The position numbers and the translations under genes were made by a program. The notes under the pieces are model-generated. The model had not been told where the DNA came from. It was given only the letters and a program-made list of their open reading frames with translations, and ran no database searches. Positions 26,844 through 35,681 of a stretch of DNA of 64,000 nucleotides are shown one piece after another. Each line of letters opens with the position of its first letter. The stretch's first letter is position 1. This stretch comes from Dickeya lacustris (GTDB lineage Bacteria; Pseudomonadota; Gammaproteobacteria; Enterobacterales; Enterobacteriaceae), in contig NZ_CP114280.1 of NCBI RefSeq assembly GCF_029635795.1, positions 2,852,001 to 2,916,000 of the forward strand, written 5' to 3'.

Positions 26844-27843
26844 ATGATCAAGAAAAAAAGACCGGTGTTGCAGGATGTTGCAGACCGGGTGGGCGTGACC
26901 AAAATGACGGTCAGCCGCTATTTGCGTAACCCCGAGCAGGTTTCTGTGGCCTTGCGGGGCAAGCTTGCCGCCGTACTTGATGAGTTAGGGTATATCCCGA
27001 ATCGAACGCCGCATATTCTCGCTAATTCCACCAGCCGGGCGATTGGCGTGCTGTTGCCGTCATTGACGAACCAGGTGTTTGCCGAGGTGCTGCGCGGTAT
27101 TGAAAAAGTGGCGGAAGCGCAGGGATATCAAACCATGCTGGCCCATTACGGTTATCAACCGGAGGTGGAAGAGCAGCGCTTGATGTCACTGCTGGCTTAC
27201 AACATTGATGGATTGATTTTGGCTGAACGTACCCACACTGACCGCACCCGGCAGATGATTGCCGTTGCCGGTATTCCGGTGGTGGAACTGATGGATTCGG
27301 TATCGCCTTGTCTGGATATGGCCGTCGGGTTTGATAATGTCGCAGCGGCTTACCAGATGACGCACTACATGCTTGAGCGTGGCCGCCGACGGGTGGATGT
27401 ACCTTGGCGCGCGTCAGGATGAACGCACGCTGCAAAAACAGCGTGGTTATCAGCAGGCGATGACGGATGCCGGGCTGCCCTGCTACAGCGTCATGAGTGA
27501 AAACCCGTCATCCTATACGTTGGGTGGTGAATTGTTGCGGCGAGCACAGCTTGAGTACCCTGAGCTCGATAGCCTGTTTTGCACCAACGATGATCTGGCG
27601 ATCGGGGCGATGTTTGAATGCCAGCGTCAGGGGATTCGGGTGCCGGAGCAGATGGGGATTGCCGGTTTTCACGGTCATGACATCGGCCAGACCACCGTGC
27701 CGCGCCTCACCAGTGTGCTGACGCCGCGTAAGCGCATCGGCGAGATAGGGGCAACACAACTGTTGGCGCGGCTGCATGGCGAAATCCTGCCGACGACCCA
27801 TGTCGATGTCGGCTTTGTGCTACAGAACGGTGAAAGCGTTTAG
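26844..27843 (+). pseudogene. gntR: Gluconate operon repressor GntR, single-base frameshift
   Basis: A LacI-family repressor of the gluconate genes. The N-terminal helix-turn-helix is clear (VLQDVADRVGVTKMTVSRYL, about residues 8-27). The frame runs with the sugar-binding domain to MLERGRRRVDV and then stops at 27422. From about 27400 the next frame continues collinearly with GntR (YLGARQDERTLQKQRGYQQA to VGFVLQNGESV) and stops at 27843. One extra base near 27394-27401 accounts for this; corrected length is 332 residues against 331 in E. coli. If real, the gluconate genes would be derepressed. The tail overlaps gntK by four bases. Confidence 0.9.
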
Positions 27844-28364
27844 CGCTGGTGCGGCAGGTGCGCACGCAGGGCGGCGATACAGCGTTCTACCACCCGATCC
27901 ATTGAGCCATTGATATCAACGGTTATCACATCACTCTCTGTCTTATCCGGTTGTTCCAGCGCATCAAACTGGCTTTGCAGCAAGGCGGTGGGCATAAAAT
28001 GCCCGGCCCGCGCCTGATGGCGCTGTAAAATGACCTCGAAACTGCCTTGCAGATACAAAAACACCATACCGTCGTTGCCGTGGCGTAGTCGGTCACGGTA
28101 GCGTTTTTTGAGCGCAGAGCAGACGATAATGCCGGTTTCATTTTTATGGTGCAGGCTGTAGGCCGCATCATTAAGGCGCTCCAGCCAGGGGGCGCGGTCA
28201 TCATCGTTAAGCGGCTGGCCTGCCGCCATTTTCTGGATGTTGGCTTTGGGATGCAGGTCATCACCGTCAATGAATTTGGCGTTGATCTCCCGGGCGAGTT
28301 GCGCCCCCACGCTGGATTTTCCGCTGCCGGAAACCCCCATCAGAATAATACTTTGTCCTGACAT
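27840..28364 (-). CDS. gntK: Gluconokinase
   Basis: A 174-residue P-loop kinase that phosphorylates gluconate to 6-phosphogluconate for the Entner-Doudoroff and pentose phosphate routes. The Walker A motif is MGVSGSGKSSVG (about residues 9-20), followed by FIDGDDLHPKANIQKMAAGQ and CSALKKRYRDRLR, all typical of the GntK/IdnK family. It converges with gntR and is divergent from gntT across a region with the GntR operator. It is named gntK rather than idnK because of the gntR-gntT context. Confidence 0.93.
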   Translation of the reverse strand: MSGQSIILMGVSGSGKSSVGAQLAREINAKFIDGDDLHPKANIQKMAAGQPLNDDDRAPWLERLNDAAYSLHHKNETGIIVCSALKKRYRDRLRHGNDGMVFLYLQGSFEVILQRHQARAGHFMPTALLQSQFDALEQPDKTESDVITVDINGSMDRVVERCIAALRAHLPHQR

Positions 28365-28423
28365 AATTTGATCTCTATCCCAAAGTGTAAATTAAATGCT
28401 TCTTGCTGGTTTCAGACTTTAAC

Positions 28424-28453
28424 ATGTTACCGGTATCATGATACCGGTAACAT
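28424..28453. promoter_or_regulatory. Perfect 30-bp GntR operator palindrome
   Basis: Half-site atgttaccggtatca reads identically on both strands around a centre at 28438/28439, giving a perfect 30-base palindrome. Each half contains a copy of the ATGTTACCGGTA-type GntR recognition sequence known from E. coli gnt promoters. It lies between gntK and gntT and can control both. Confidence 0.88.
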
Positions 28454-28457
28454 TGTG

Positions 28458-28479
28458 CGTTGTGATGAATATCACATCG
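28458..28479. promoter_or_regulatory. Consensus CRP site upstream of gntT
   Basis: TGTGA (28461-28465), six bases, and TCACA (28472-28476) match the CRP consensus perfectly. It is adjacent to the GntR operator, about 140 bases before gntT, consistent with catabolite control of gluconate uptake. Confidence 0.85.
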
Positions 28480-28615
28480 GGAACCCTCCCTAAACGCCTG
28501 ACCTTACTGTAGCGAAGGTGCAGCCAAAACACCGGGTGCTTTCGCAAGACACCAGAAAATACCCTGTTGCTGGCACCGCCGTTGCGGTGCCGCTACAGGG
28601 CTGCCGGAGAGAGTT

Positions 28616-29932
28616 ATGCCACTCGTAATTGTCGCTGTGGGCGTCGCACTGTTATTGGTGCTGATGATTCGCTTTAAATTGAACGGCTTTATTGCACTGA
28701 TTCTGGTTGCCCTGGCCGTGGGCATGATGCAGGGAATGCCGGTGCAAAAAGTGATGACCTCAATTAAGAATGGGGTCGGCGGTACGTTGGGTAGCCTGGC
28801 GTTGATCATGGGCTTTGGCGCGATGCTGGGGAAATTGCTGGCGGATTGCGGGGGCGCGCAGCGTATCGCCACCACGTTGATTCACCGCTTTGGCCGCAAA
28901 CATATCCAGTGGGCGATAGTGCTGACCGGCTTTACCGTTGGCTTTGCGCTGTTCTATGAAGTCGGGTTTGTGCTGTTGCTGCCGCTGGTGTTCAGTATTG
29001 TGGCGTCTGCCCGCATTCCGCTGCTGTATGCCGGTGTGCCGATGGCCGCCGCACTGTCTGTTACGCACGGCTTTCTGCCGCCGCATCCGGGGCCAACGGC
29101 GATAGCCGCGCTGTTTCACGCAGATATGGGTAAAACCCTGCTATTTGGCACCTTACTCGGTATTCCTACGGTCATTCTGGCGGGGCCGGTTTACGCCCGT
29201 TTCCTGAAAAAAATCGATAAACCGATCCCGGAAGGGCTGTATAACCCGAAACAGTTCACCGAACAGGAGATGCCGGGCTTTTTGGTCAGCGTGATGACGG
29301 CGCTGGTGCCGGTGATATTAATGGCCCTGCGCGCGGTCGCGGAAATGGTGCTGGCGAAAGACAACCCATTGCTGGCGTATGCCGAGTTCTTCGGCGACCC
29401 GGTGATGGCGACGCTGATTGCGGTGCTGATAGCCATTTTCACCTTCGGTTTGAACCGGGGGCGCAGCATGGAAGAGGTGATGGGGACTATCACCGATTCG
29501 ATAAAAATCATCGCCATGATGCTGTTAATCCTCGGCGGTGGCGGCGCATTTAAGCAGGTGCTGGTAGACAGCGGCGTGGATAAATACATTGCCGGTATGA
29601 TGCATGGCAGCGGTTTTTCGCCGATTTTACTCGCCTGGCTGATTGCCGCGACGCTGCGCATCGCGCTCGGTTCGGCGACGGTGGCGGCTATTACGGCGGG
29701 CGGTATCGTCGCGCCATTGATAGCGACCTCCGGCGTCAGCCCGGAATTGATGGTGATAGCCGTTGGCTCCGGCAGCGTGATTTTCTCTCACGTTAATGAC
29801 CCCGGCTTCTGGCTGTTCAAGGAGTATTTCAACCTGAGCATTCCTGAAACGCTGAAATCCTGGTCTGCGCTGGAAACCATCATTGCGGTGTGTGGGTTGG
29901 TTGGTACGCTGCTGTTGAGTTACGTGGTGTAA
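28616..29932 (+). CDS. gntT: High-affinity gluconate transporter GntT
   Basis: A 438-residue GntP-family gluconate:H+ symporter with about 12-14 membrane helices. It is collinear with and equal in length to E. coli GntT: GGTLGSLALIMGFGAMLGKL (from about residue 55), ALSVTHGFLPPHPGPTAIAA and SGSVIFSHVNDPGFWLFKEY. It is divergent from gntK and preceded by the GntR palindrome and a CRP site. In E. coli gntT is near malQ instead, so this locus merges the gntT and gntRK units. Confidence 0.95.
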   Translation: MPLVIVAVGVALLLVLMIRFKLNGFIALILVALAVGMMQGMPVQKVMTSIKNGVGGTLGSLALIMGFGAMLGKLLADCGGAQRIATTLIHRFGRKHIQWAIVLTGFTVGFALFYEVGFVLLLPLVFSIVASARIPLLYAGVPMAAALSVTHGFLPPHPGPTAIAALFHADMGKTLLFGTLLGIPTVILAGPVYARFLKKIDKPIPEGLYNPKQFTEQEMPGFLVSVMTALVPVILMALRAVAEMVLAKDNPLLAYAEFFGDPVMATLIAVLIAIFTFGLNRGRSMEEVMGTITDSIKIIAMMLLILGGGGAFKQVLVDSGVDKYIAGMMHGSGFSPILLAWLIAATLRIALGSATVAAITAGGIVAPLIATSGVSPELMVIAVGSGSVIFSHVNDPGFWLFKEYFNLSIPETLKSWSALETIIAVCGLVGTLLLSYVV

Positions 29933-30005
29933 CGGCTGGTATTACACCACCGGTGTTATCGCGTTGCAGGCCAGCCAAGGTGCCGGCCTGCGCGCCAAAC
30001 CGCGT

Positions 30006-30599
30006 CTACAGCTTCAGGTAGGCGCGGATGCCATCGAGAAACATCTGGGTGGAGAGCATCACCAGTACCAGCCCCATCAGGCGCTCCAGCGCATTCACGC
30101 CTTTATCACCGAGCAGGCGTAAGAACAGGTTCGACAGGAGTAGCACGACAACCGTGATGCCCCAGGCGATGAATAGCGCCAGCGTCAGGTGCGGTAACTG
30201 GTTGGGATATTGGTGTGACAGCAGCATCAGCGCCGCCAGTATCGACGGCCCGGCCACCATCGGGATCGCCAGCGGCACTAAAAAGGGTTCGTCACCGGCA
30301 GGCAAGCCGCTGGTAAAACCTTCTTGTGTCGGGAAAATCATACGGATCGCTATCAAAAACAGCACAATCCCGCCTGAAATAGAAACGGTTTCGGTGCGCA
30401 GGTTCAAAATGGCGAGAATTTTCTCACCGGCGAACAAGAACAGCAGCATCACGCCAAGCGCAATAATCATCTCGCGGATCAGCACCACCCGCCGCCGTTT
30501 CGGGTCAAGGTGCTTGAGCACCGACATAAACACCGGCAGGTTGCCGAGCGGGTCCATAATTAACAGCAACAACACGGTTGCTGAGATCATTTCAGTCAT
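30006..30599 (-). CDS. yhgN: MarC-family membrane protein YhgN
   Basis: A 197-residue inner-membrane protein of the MarC/UPF0056 family with about six helices. It aligns along its length with E. coli YhgN: LLLIMDPLGNLPVFMSVLKH (about residue 11), SISGGIVLFLIAIRMIFP and GDKGVNALERLMGLVLVML. Function is unknown. It lies divergent from asd, as in E. coli. A gcaggcc/ggcctgc inverted repeat without T-run follows its stop at 29966-29991. Confidence 0.94.
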   Translation of the reverse strand: MTEMISATVLLLLIMDPLGNLPVFMSVLKHLDPKRRRVVLIREMIIALGVMLLFLFAGEKILAILNLRTETVSISGGIVLFLIAIRMIFPTQEGFTSGLPAGDEPFLVPLAIPMVAGPSILAALMLLSHQYPNQLPHLTLALFIAWGITVVVLLLSNLFLRLLGDKGVNALERLMGLVLVMLSTQMFLDGIRAYLKL

Positions 30600-30796
30600 A
30601 ATGGTGGTTGGCTCCTCTCATCCACGTCCCTGGCCCGGAAACATTAGGCGTGTTGCTGAAAACGCCTGAGTCATCGAATAAATTCACTTGCGACTTCTGG
30701 TACATTTTGTAAGGTTGACAGTCATCACTTTACACTATGCACCCTGCCTGAAACGGCAGTCGGATTGCTTTTTGTCACCCAGGCAGGACGGTTCTC

Positions 30797-31897
30797 ATGA
30801 AAAATGTTGGTTTTATTGGCTGGCGCGGTATGGTCGGTTCGGTACTCATGCAGCGCATGGTAGAAGAACGCGACTTTGATTTAATCCGCCCGGTATTTTT
30901 TTCCACCTCGCAACTAGGCCAGCCTGCTCCGGCGCTGGGCGGTCAGACGGGTGTGTTGCAGGATGCGTTTGATCTCGATGCGTTGCGTGCGCTGGATATC
31001 ATCATCACTTGTCAGGGTGGCGATTATACCAATGAAATCTATCCAAAGCTGCGTGAAAGTGGCTGGCAAGGGTACTGGATTGACGCAGCTTCTTCTCTGC
31101 GTATGAAGGATGACGCGATTATTATTCTGGACCCGGTCAACCACGGCGTCATTCAGGCGGGTCTCGATAAAGGCATCAAAACCTTTGTCGGCGGTAACTG
31201 TACCGTGAGCCTGATGCTGATGTCGCTGGGCGGTCTGTTTGCCAACGACCTGGTGGAGTGGGCATCGGTTGCCACCTATCAGGCGGCCTCTGGCGCGGGC
31301 GCGCGCAACATGCGTGAGTTGCTGATTCAGATGGGCCAGTTAAACGCTGAAGTGGCTGCTGAACTGAGCGACCCGGCTTCTGCCATTCTGGATATCGAGC
31401 GTAAAGTGACGGCCTTGTCACGCGGCGGTCTGGATGTGGAAAACTTCGGCGTGCCGCTGGCGGGCAGCCTGATCCCGTGGATAGACAAACAGCTGGAAAA
31501 CGGCCAGAGCCGCGAAGAGTGGAAAGGCCAGGCCGAAACCAACAAGATTCTTGCCACCGCCAGCACCATTCCGGTGGATGGCTTGTGCGTGCGTATCGGC
31601 GCGCTGCGTTGCCACAGCCAGGCATTTACCCTGAAGCTGAAAAAAGATGTCTCACTGCCGGAAATTGAGCAGATGCTGGCAAGCCACAATGACTGGGTGA
31701 AAGTGGTGCCGAACGATCGTGACATCACCATGCGTGAACTGACCCCGGCGGCTGTGACCGGCACGCTGTCTACTCCGGTAGGCCGTCTGCGTAAGCTCAA
31801 CATGGGCCCGCAGTACCTGTCAGCCTTCACCGTTGGCGACCAGTTGCTGTGGGGTGCGGCCGAGCCGCTGCGCCGTATGCTGCGTATTTTGCTCTAA
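30797..31897 (+). CDS. asd: Aspartate-semialdehyde dehydrogenase
   Basis: Asd reduces beta-aspartyl phosphate to aspartate semialdehyde, the branch point to diaminopimelate, lysine, methionine and threonine. The 366 residues carry the NADP fold [17 protein letters not shown] at the N-terminus, and the catalytic Cys in [12 protein letters not shown] (residue 135). The gene is monocistronic in appearance, with a hairpin after the stop. In E. coli glgB follows directly; here an 8-kb block intervenes. Confidence 0.97.
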   Translation: MKNVGFIGWRGMVGSVLMQRMVEERDFDLIRPVFFSTSQLGQPAPALGGQTGVLQDAFDLDALRALDIIITCQGGDYTNEIYPKLRESGWQGYWIDAASSLRMKDDAIIILDPVNHGVIQAGLDKGIKTFVGGNCTVSLMLMSLGGLFANDLVEWASVATYQAASGAGARNMRELLIQMGQLNAEVAAELSDPASAILDIERKVTALSRGGLDVENFGVPLAGSLIPWIDKQLENGQSREEWKGQAETNKILATASTIPVDGLCVRIGALRCHSQAFTLKLKKDVSLPEIEQMLASHNDWVKVVPNDRDITMRELTPAAVTGTLSTPVGRLRKLNMGPQYLSAFTVGDQLLWGAAEPLRRMLRILL

Positions 31898-31904
31898 CCT
31901 TTCA

Positions 31905-31929
31905 GGCGTGTGTCAAACCGGCACACGCC
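31905..31929 (+). terminator. Probable terminator of asd
   Basis: ggcgtgtg (31905-31912) and cacacgcc (31922-31929) pair perfectly around a nine-base loop, seven bases after the asd stop. Only a short catttcc follows, so efficiency is uncertain. Confidence 0.55.
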
Positions 31930-31996
31930 CATTTCCCCCGCGTGGTTGCTTCTCTGCGATGTGAGTTTTCCATTTTGTTGTTATCCTTCAGGCTAT

Positions 31997-32026
31997 TGTT
32001 CCTGTTTAATGTGTTCCTGTTTAATG
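31997..32026 (+). repeat. 15-bp tandem duplication between asd and nikR
   Basis: tgttcctgtttaatg is present twice in direct succession (31997-32011 and 32012-32026) without mismatch. Confidence 0.92.
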
Positions 32027-32088
32027 ACTGGCGCTGAGACAACGGGCCGTTTTTTCTGTTGATAGCGCGGTTTTTCACTGAGGCCGAC

Positions 32089-32526
32089 ATGCAACGACTG
32101 ACTATTTCTCTGGACGACGAACTGGCGGACGCGCTGGATGCGCTGATGGTGCGCAAGGGCTATGCCAACCGCTCTGAAGCATTTCGCGACATGCTGCGCC
32201 GTGAGCTCGGTGAAATGACGGTTGAGCAAGACAATATGGCTCCCTGCGTGGCGGTATTAAGCTATGTGTATGACCACCATGAACGCCAGTTATCCAGCCG
32301 TCTGGCGGGAATGCAACATGCGCACCACGATCTTACGGTATCAACCATGCACACCCATCTGAGCCATGATGAGTGTGTCGAAACCGTCATCCTGCGTGGT
32401 GCGACCGCCGAAGTGCAACAGTTCGCGGCGGCGGTGATGGCGGAAACCGGCGTGCGCCATGGCAAACTGAATTTGGTGCCCAGAGAGGGCCATACCGTCA
32501 CGCCGCATGGTGCCGCTCACGGCTAA
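32089..32526 (+). CDS. nikR: Nickel-responsive regulator NikR
   Basis: NikR is a ribbon-helix-helix tetramer that represses nickel uptake genes when Ni2+ is bound. The 145 residues start MQRLTISLDDELADALDALM, the ribbon and first helix. The ACT-like domain holds the nickel site: HHDLTVSTMHTHLSHDECVE supplies the expected His residues and Cys, plus a His in YDHHERQL. The C-terminus is longer than in E. coli. The nickel transporter operon nikABCDE, next to nikR in E. coli, is not in the window. Confidence 0.93.
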   Translation: MQRLTISLDDELADALDALMVRKGYANRSEAFRDMLRRELGEMTVEQDNMAPCVAVLSYVYDHHERQLSSRLAGMQHAHHDLTVSTMHTHLSHDECVETVILRGATAEVQQFAAAVMAETGVRHGKLNLVPREGHTVTPHGAAHG

Positions 32527-32543
32527 ACGGCGCGTGTTTGCAG

Positions 32544-33419
32544 TTATTGGGTCAGCAGGCGGAGCCATTCATCTGCGATTTGAGCACCCTTGAGCGTGAC
32601 GACGGCGGGCCGGAACAGTGACAGCGGCGGATGAATCGTTAATGCCTGACAGTGCGGCGGCAACTGGGACGGTATTTCGCTGGCAGGCAGAATGGCGCAA
32701 GCCTCGCTACCTTGCCGTAGCAATGAAACGATGAGCTGTGGGTCTGAGGCTTTCATCAGCACATTCAGTGACTGATTGGCATCATGGAAAAGCTGAAGTA
32801 GCGTTTCCAATGTTCCCTGACCCTCAAGACGCTGTAGTAATAATAATGGCAGGTGACTTAACGCAATCAGATCAATCGTATGCCCTGATTGTGTCGGCGT
32901 AAGTAGGTTTTTGGCGACCAAAGCCATGGCTGGAACCGGTGTTAAGGCATCTACCTGAAAATCAGGTGCTGGTTTGGGCGTCTGCATGAGTGCGACATCC
33001 AGGTTTTTATCCCGTAGCAGCGATTCCAGGTGGCTGGAATCAGACACGGTAATATGTAATAGATGGTGTGGTAAGGCGTGTTGTAATTGATTTAATGCCA
33101 CACTAAAACGGGATAAAAATAAATAAGAGAGCCCGATTTTTATTATTTTTTTGTCGCTGGTGCTAAAGCGTGCCGTTTTATTTTTGACCTCATTGACTTT
33201 ACCGAGGATATCGCGGGCGTGATGATATAAAAATGTGCCTGCTTCTGTTGGCTGCAAGGTTTTCCCTCGGCGTAAAAATAGCGGTACGCCGAGTTCCTGC
33301 TCTAATTCTTGCAGCCGTTTTCCTAATGGCGGTGCTGCCATATTTAACAGGCGAGCTGCTTTACTGATATTTCCTTGTTCGAATACCGTGCAAAAATATT
33401 GCATTCGTTTTAGATCCAT
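32544..33419 (-). CDS. LysR-family regulator next to the tannase gene
   Basis: A 291-residue LysR-type regulator. The N-terminal winged helix is clear (FEQGNISKAARLLNMAAPPL then GKRLQELEQELGVPLFLRRG, about residues 13-52). The effector domain begins near residue 90 (KIIKIGLSYLFLSRF). It lies just downstream of the tannase/feruloyl-esterase gene on the same strand, separated by a terminator. In Dickeya dadantii a LysR-type protein, FaeR, activates feruloyl esterase genes in response to ferulate; a similar role is inferred from position only. Confidence 0.85.
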   Translation of the reverse strand: MDLKRMQYFCTVFEQGNISKAARLLNMAAPPLGKRLQELEQELGVPLFLRRGKTLQPTEAGTFLYHHARDILGKVNEVKNKTARFSTSDKKIIKIGLSYLFLSRFSVALNQLQHALPHHLLHITVSDSSHLESLLRDKNLDVALMQTPKPAPDFQVDALTPVPAMALVAKNLLTPTQSGHTIDLIALSHLPLLLLQRLEGQGTLETLLQLFHDANQSLNVLMKASDPQLIVSLLRQGSEACAILPASEIPSQLPPHCQALTIHPPLSLFRPAVVTLKGAQIADEWLRLLTQ

Positions 33420-33522
33420 TCTTCATCCTTCGGGCCCATCGCAACAGGCGTTAATGGTGAATACTTCGCTGCCAGACCGGATAGCGCGATAAAAGAATAG
33501 CGCGTTATTCTTGGCGAAATTG

Positions 33523-33549
33523 AAAAACGCAGGCCAGATGACCTGCGTT
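33523..33549 (-). terminator. Intrinsic terminator of the tannase gene
   Basis: On the minus strand aacgcagg and cctgcgtt pair around an eight-base loop and run into ttttt ca. It lies 60 bases past the tannase stop, before the LysR gene. Confidence 0.75.
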
Positions 33550-33608
33550 GATCGCGACATGGGCTTATCACACCGATTGTGGCGATGGGATAACATGTCA
33601 AAGCGGGG

Positions 33609-35354
33609 TTAGTGTGTCACACCACGGTACGGGCGGTAGAAGTCCGAGCCCATCCACTGACGTGATTTCTCACGCGTCAGCGGGCCACTGCGAGTGTAGC
33701 TGGCGGCGCTATTGACATCCCCTTGCCCCTTATAAACCGCAATATACGGGAACGGGTAAACCGGACGAGTACGCACGATGGTTTCAGCCTGTGTGCTGGT
33801 GTCGGCCACAGGGGCGTTTGCGCCAGGCAGACCAAAGCCGCTATGGTCGTCACCGCTGGTCTGGGTAGTGACGATCGCTTGTGGGGCAACACCGTTTTCT
33901 ACCCAGTTCATAATAGGTGTAAGCAGGTCGATTTTGCTCGGGCCCTCGCCGCCGGAGCAGTGTTGCACACCCGGTAACAGGTACAACCGCTCGAAAGCCT
34001 GTGTGCGAGACGTGCCCATCACCTGCTCCAGTGTTTCATGGTAAGAAATTGTGTTAACCGGCGAGATGTGCGGGTCAGACAAACCGTGCCACAAAATCAA
34101 CTTGTTACCCGCGTTATAGAAACGCGACAAATCGGTATTGGTGGCATCATAGAGTGCATGCTGTGGGCGCAAGCGATCAAAGGTCGCTCGGTCGAAAGTC
34201 ATTTCGGCAAGCGTAAATGTCGGTGATGTGGTGGTAAACGCCAAATAGCGCAGCACGGCCAATGACACGCTATCGCTCATCACTTTCCCGGTGGCGGTTG
34301 CGGGCACATAGACCGTCCAGCCGAGCTCAGAGCCAGGCATCGGGCCACCTGCCGTAAGGTGCTCGCCGGTCTGCGGGTCAATCGGGCCGTTATAGAAACG
34401 CTGCACCACATCCACTTCTTGTTGTGTCAGGCATTGCGTGGTATCGGCGTTATCTCCTTTGCACAGCAGTACATCCGGGTTGAAATGGCATACGCGTGGG
34501 TCGGCAATCAGGCCGTCCGTTTGTCCGTCCAGAGTGTCGCAAGCGGCCAGCACGGCGTTGTGAATCAGCGGCAGGCGAGAGGAGAGTAAAATCGCATTGC
34601 CATGCGCATCATGGTTGGCGACGTACTGCCAGGCGTGGAAAATTGCGTTCTGTGCCAGGAAATTCATGGCCGGAGCCCCGGCAATAATGCCGTTAAAATC
34701 TTCAGGGAAACGCTGGGCTTCAACCAGTGCTTCTCGCCCGCCGTCGGAACAGCCCGTGAAATAGGAATAGGCCGCCTTATGACCATAGTAAGCGTCGATC
34801 AACGTTTTGGCGGCAACAGCGGTGAGGTGAACGCCGCGATAAGCGAAGTCGGCCCGTTTTTGCGGGTCTGCGCCGAATTCACCGCTGTTGGCGCTGGCCT
34901 GGCCGTGCCCCATATCCGAGCCAGCGATGACGAATCCACCGGCATTGAGCGGTGCACACCCTTCGGCTGCGCCCGGCGTGGTGGAAATGCTGCCGCATAG
35001 CCCACCGCACCCGACTTGCAGATAACGCTGTGTCCAGCTCTCTTTGGGTAATTGCACCCGAAAGCCAATCTCCGGGGCCAGCACGCCGTCTACGGTGCAG
35101 TAGGTCAGTCCGTTTTGGCTGGTTTCTGTGGCCTGGGTTATCTTGCTGCCAGCCCCGGCGATACGTGTCAGGTCGATTTGCGTCAGGTCGCTGCATGCGC
35201 GGGTGGCTTTGATGACGTTGAGCGACGGCAGTGCCGATTTCTGTACATGTACCGCATCGGCCTGTGCAGGCAGTGTGTGAAGGGTGCTAAACAGTAGCGT
35301 CAGGCTACCTGCCAGTGTAGACAGGTAACGTATACGTATGAACGGTTGACTCAT
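33609..35354 (-). CDS. Secreted tannase/feruloyl esterase family protein
   Basis: A 581-residue member of the tannase and feruloyl esterase family, which cleaves aromatic esters such as ferulate on pectin or galloyl esters. The signal peptide runs from MSQPFIRIRYLSTLAGSLTL to about residue 33 (PAQADA). The catalytic features are visible: nucleophile Ser in FTGCSDGGREAL, Asp in WHGLSDPHISP and His in LPGVQHCSGGEG, with the adjoining Cys pair of the CS-D-HC motif. The ATG at 35354 follows aaaggac; an ATG at 35372 is the alternative. Export and a plant cell-wall role are inferred from the signal peptide and relatives in Dickeya. Confidence 0.88.
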   Translation of the reverse strand: MSQPFIRIRYLSTLAGSLTLLFSTLHTLPAQADAVHVQKSALPSLNVIKATRACSDLTQIDLTRIAGAGSKITQATETSQNGLTYCTVDGVLAPEIGFRVQLPKESWTQRYLQVGCGGLCGSISTTPGAAEGCAPLNAGGFVIAGSDMGHGQASANSGEFGADPQKRADFAYRGVHLTAVAAKTLIDAYYGHKAAYSYFTGCSDGGREALVEAQRFPEDFNGIIAGAPAMNFLAQNAIFHAWQYVANHDAHGNAILLSSRLPLIHNAVLAACDTLDGQTDGLIADPRVCHFNPDVLLCKGDNADTTQCLTQQEVDVVQRFYNGPIDPQTGEHLTAGGPMPGSELGWTVYVPATATGKVMSDSVSLAVLRYLAFTTTSPTFTLAEMTFDRATFDRLRPQHALYDATNTDLSRFYNAGNKLILWHGLSDPHISPVNTISYHETLEQVMGTSRTQAFERLYLLPGVQHCSGGEGPSKIDLLTPIMNWVENGVAPQAIVTTQTSGDDHSGFGLPGANAPVADTSTQAETIVRTRPVYPFPYIAVYKGQGDVNSAASYTRSGPLTREKSRQWMGSDFYRPYRGVTH

Positions 35355-35456
35355 AGAAATGTCCTTTTTCATTCTTTAGAGCAGAAATAACATGAGTAGA
35401 AAACGATTTTTGATACCGTAGATATTCTGCCTTCTCATTAAAAGAAAATATGAAAA

Positions 35457-35471
35457 TGGTATGCACTACCA
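35457..35471. promoter_or_regulatory. Inverted repeat upstream of the tannase gene
   Basis: TGGTA-N5-TACCA is an exact inverted repeat of the T-N11-A class bound by LysR regulators, about 100 bases before the tannase start. It is a candidate operator for the nearby LysR protein. The rest of 35373-35681 is AT-rich, with no gene seen. Confidence 0.45.
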
Positions 35472-35681
35472 AATGGCCTGAATATCAATGAATTTCATCA
35501 GTGATGTTGATTTCACTGAGGTAATGTCGCGGCGTCACTTTTAGTATATAGAAAAACTCTTTTTTAAATGCTGGGTTTTATTTTTCAGGATTGTAAATTT
35601 TTAGTAAAAAGACAGGTAAAGTCAGCACATTTTATTCTTGTTTATCTTTTTGGTTTTGTTTTCGGATCTTTTTAGTTCTTT

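Noticed and set aside
31996..32026. A possible mobile-element target duplication between asd and nikR
   Set aside because: The copies are adjacent with nothing between them, so there is no inserted element; it fits the tandem-duplication pattern seen elsewhere.
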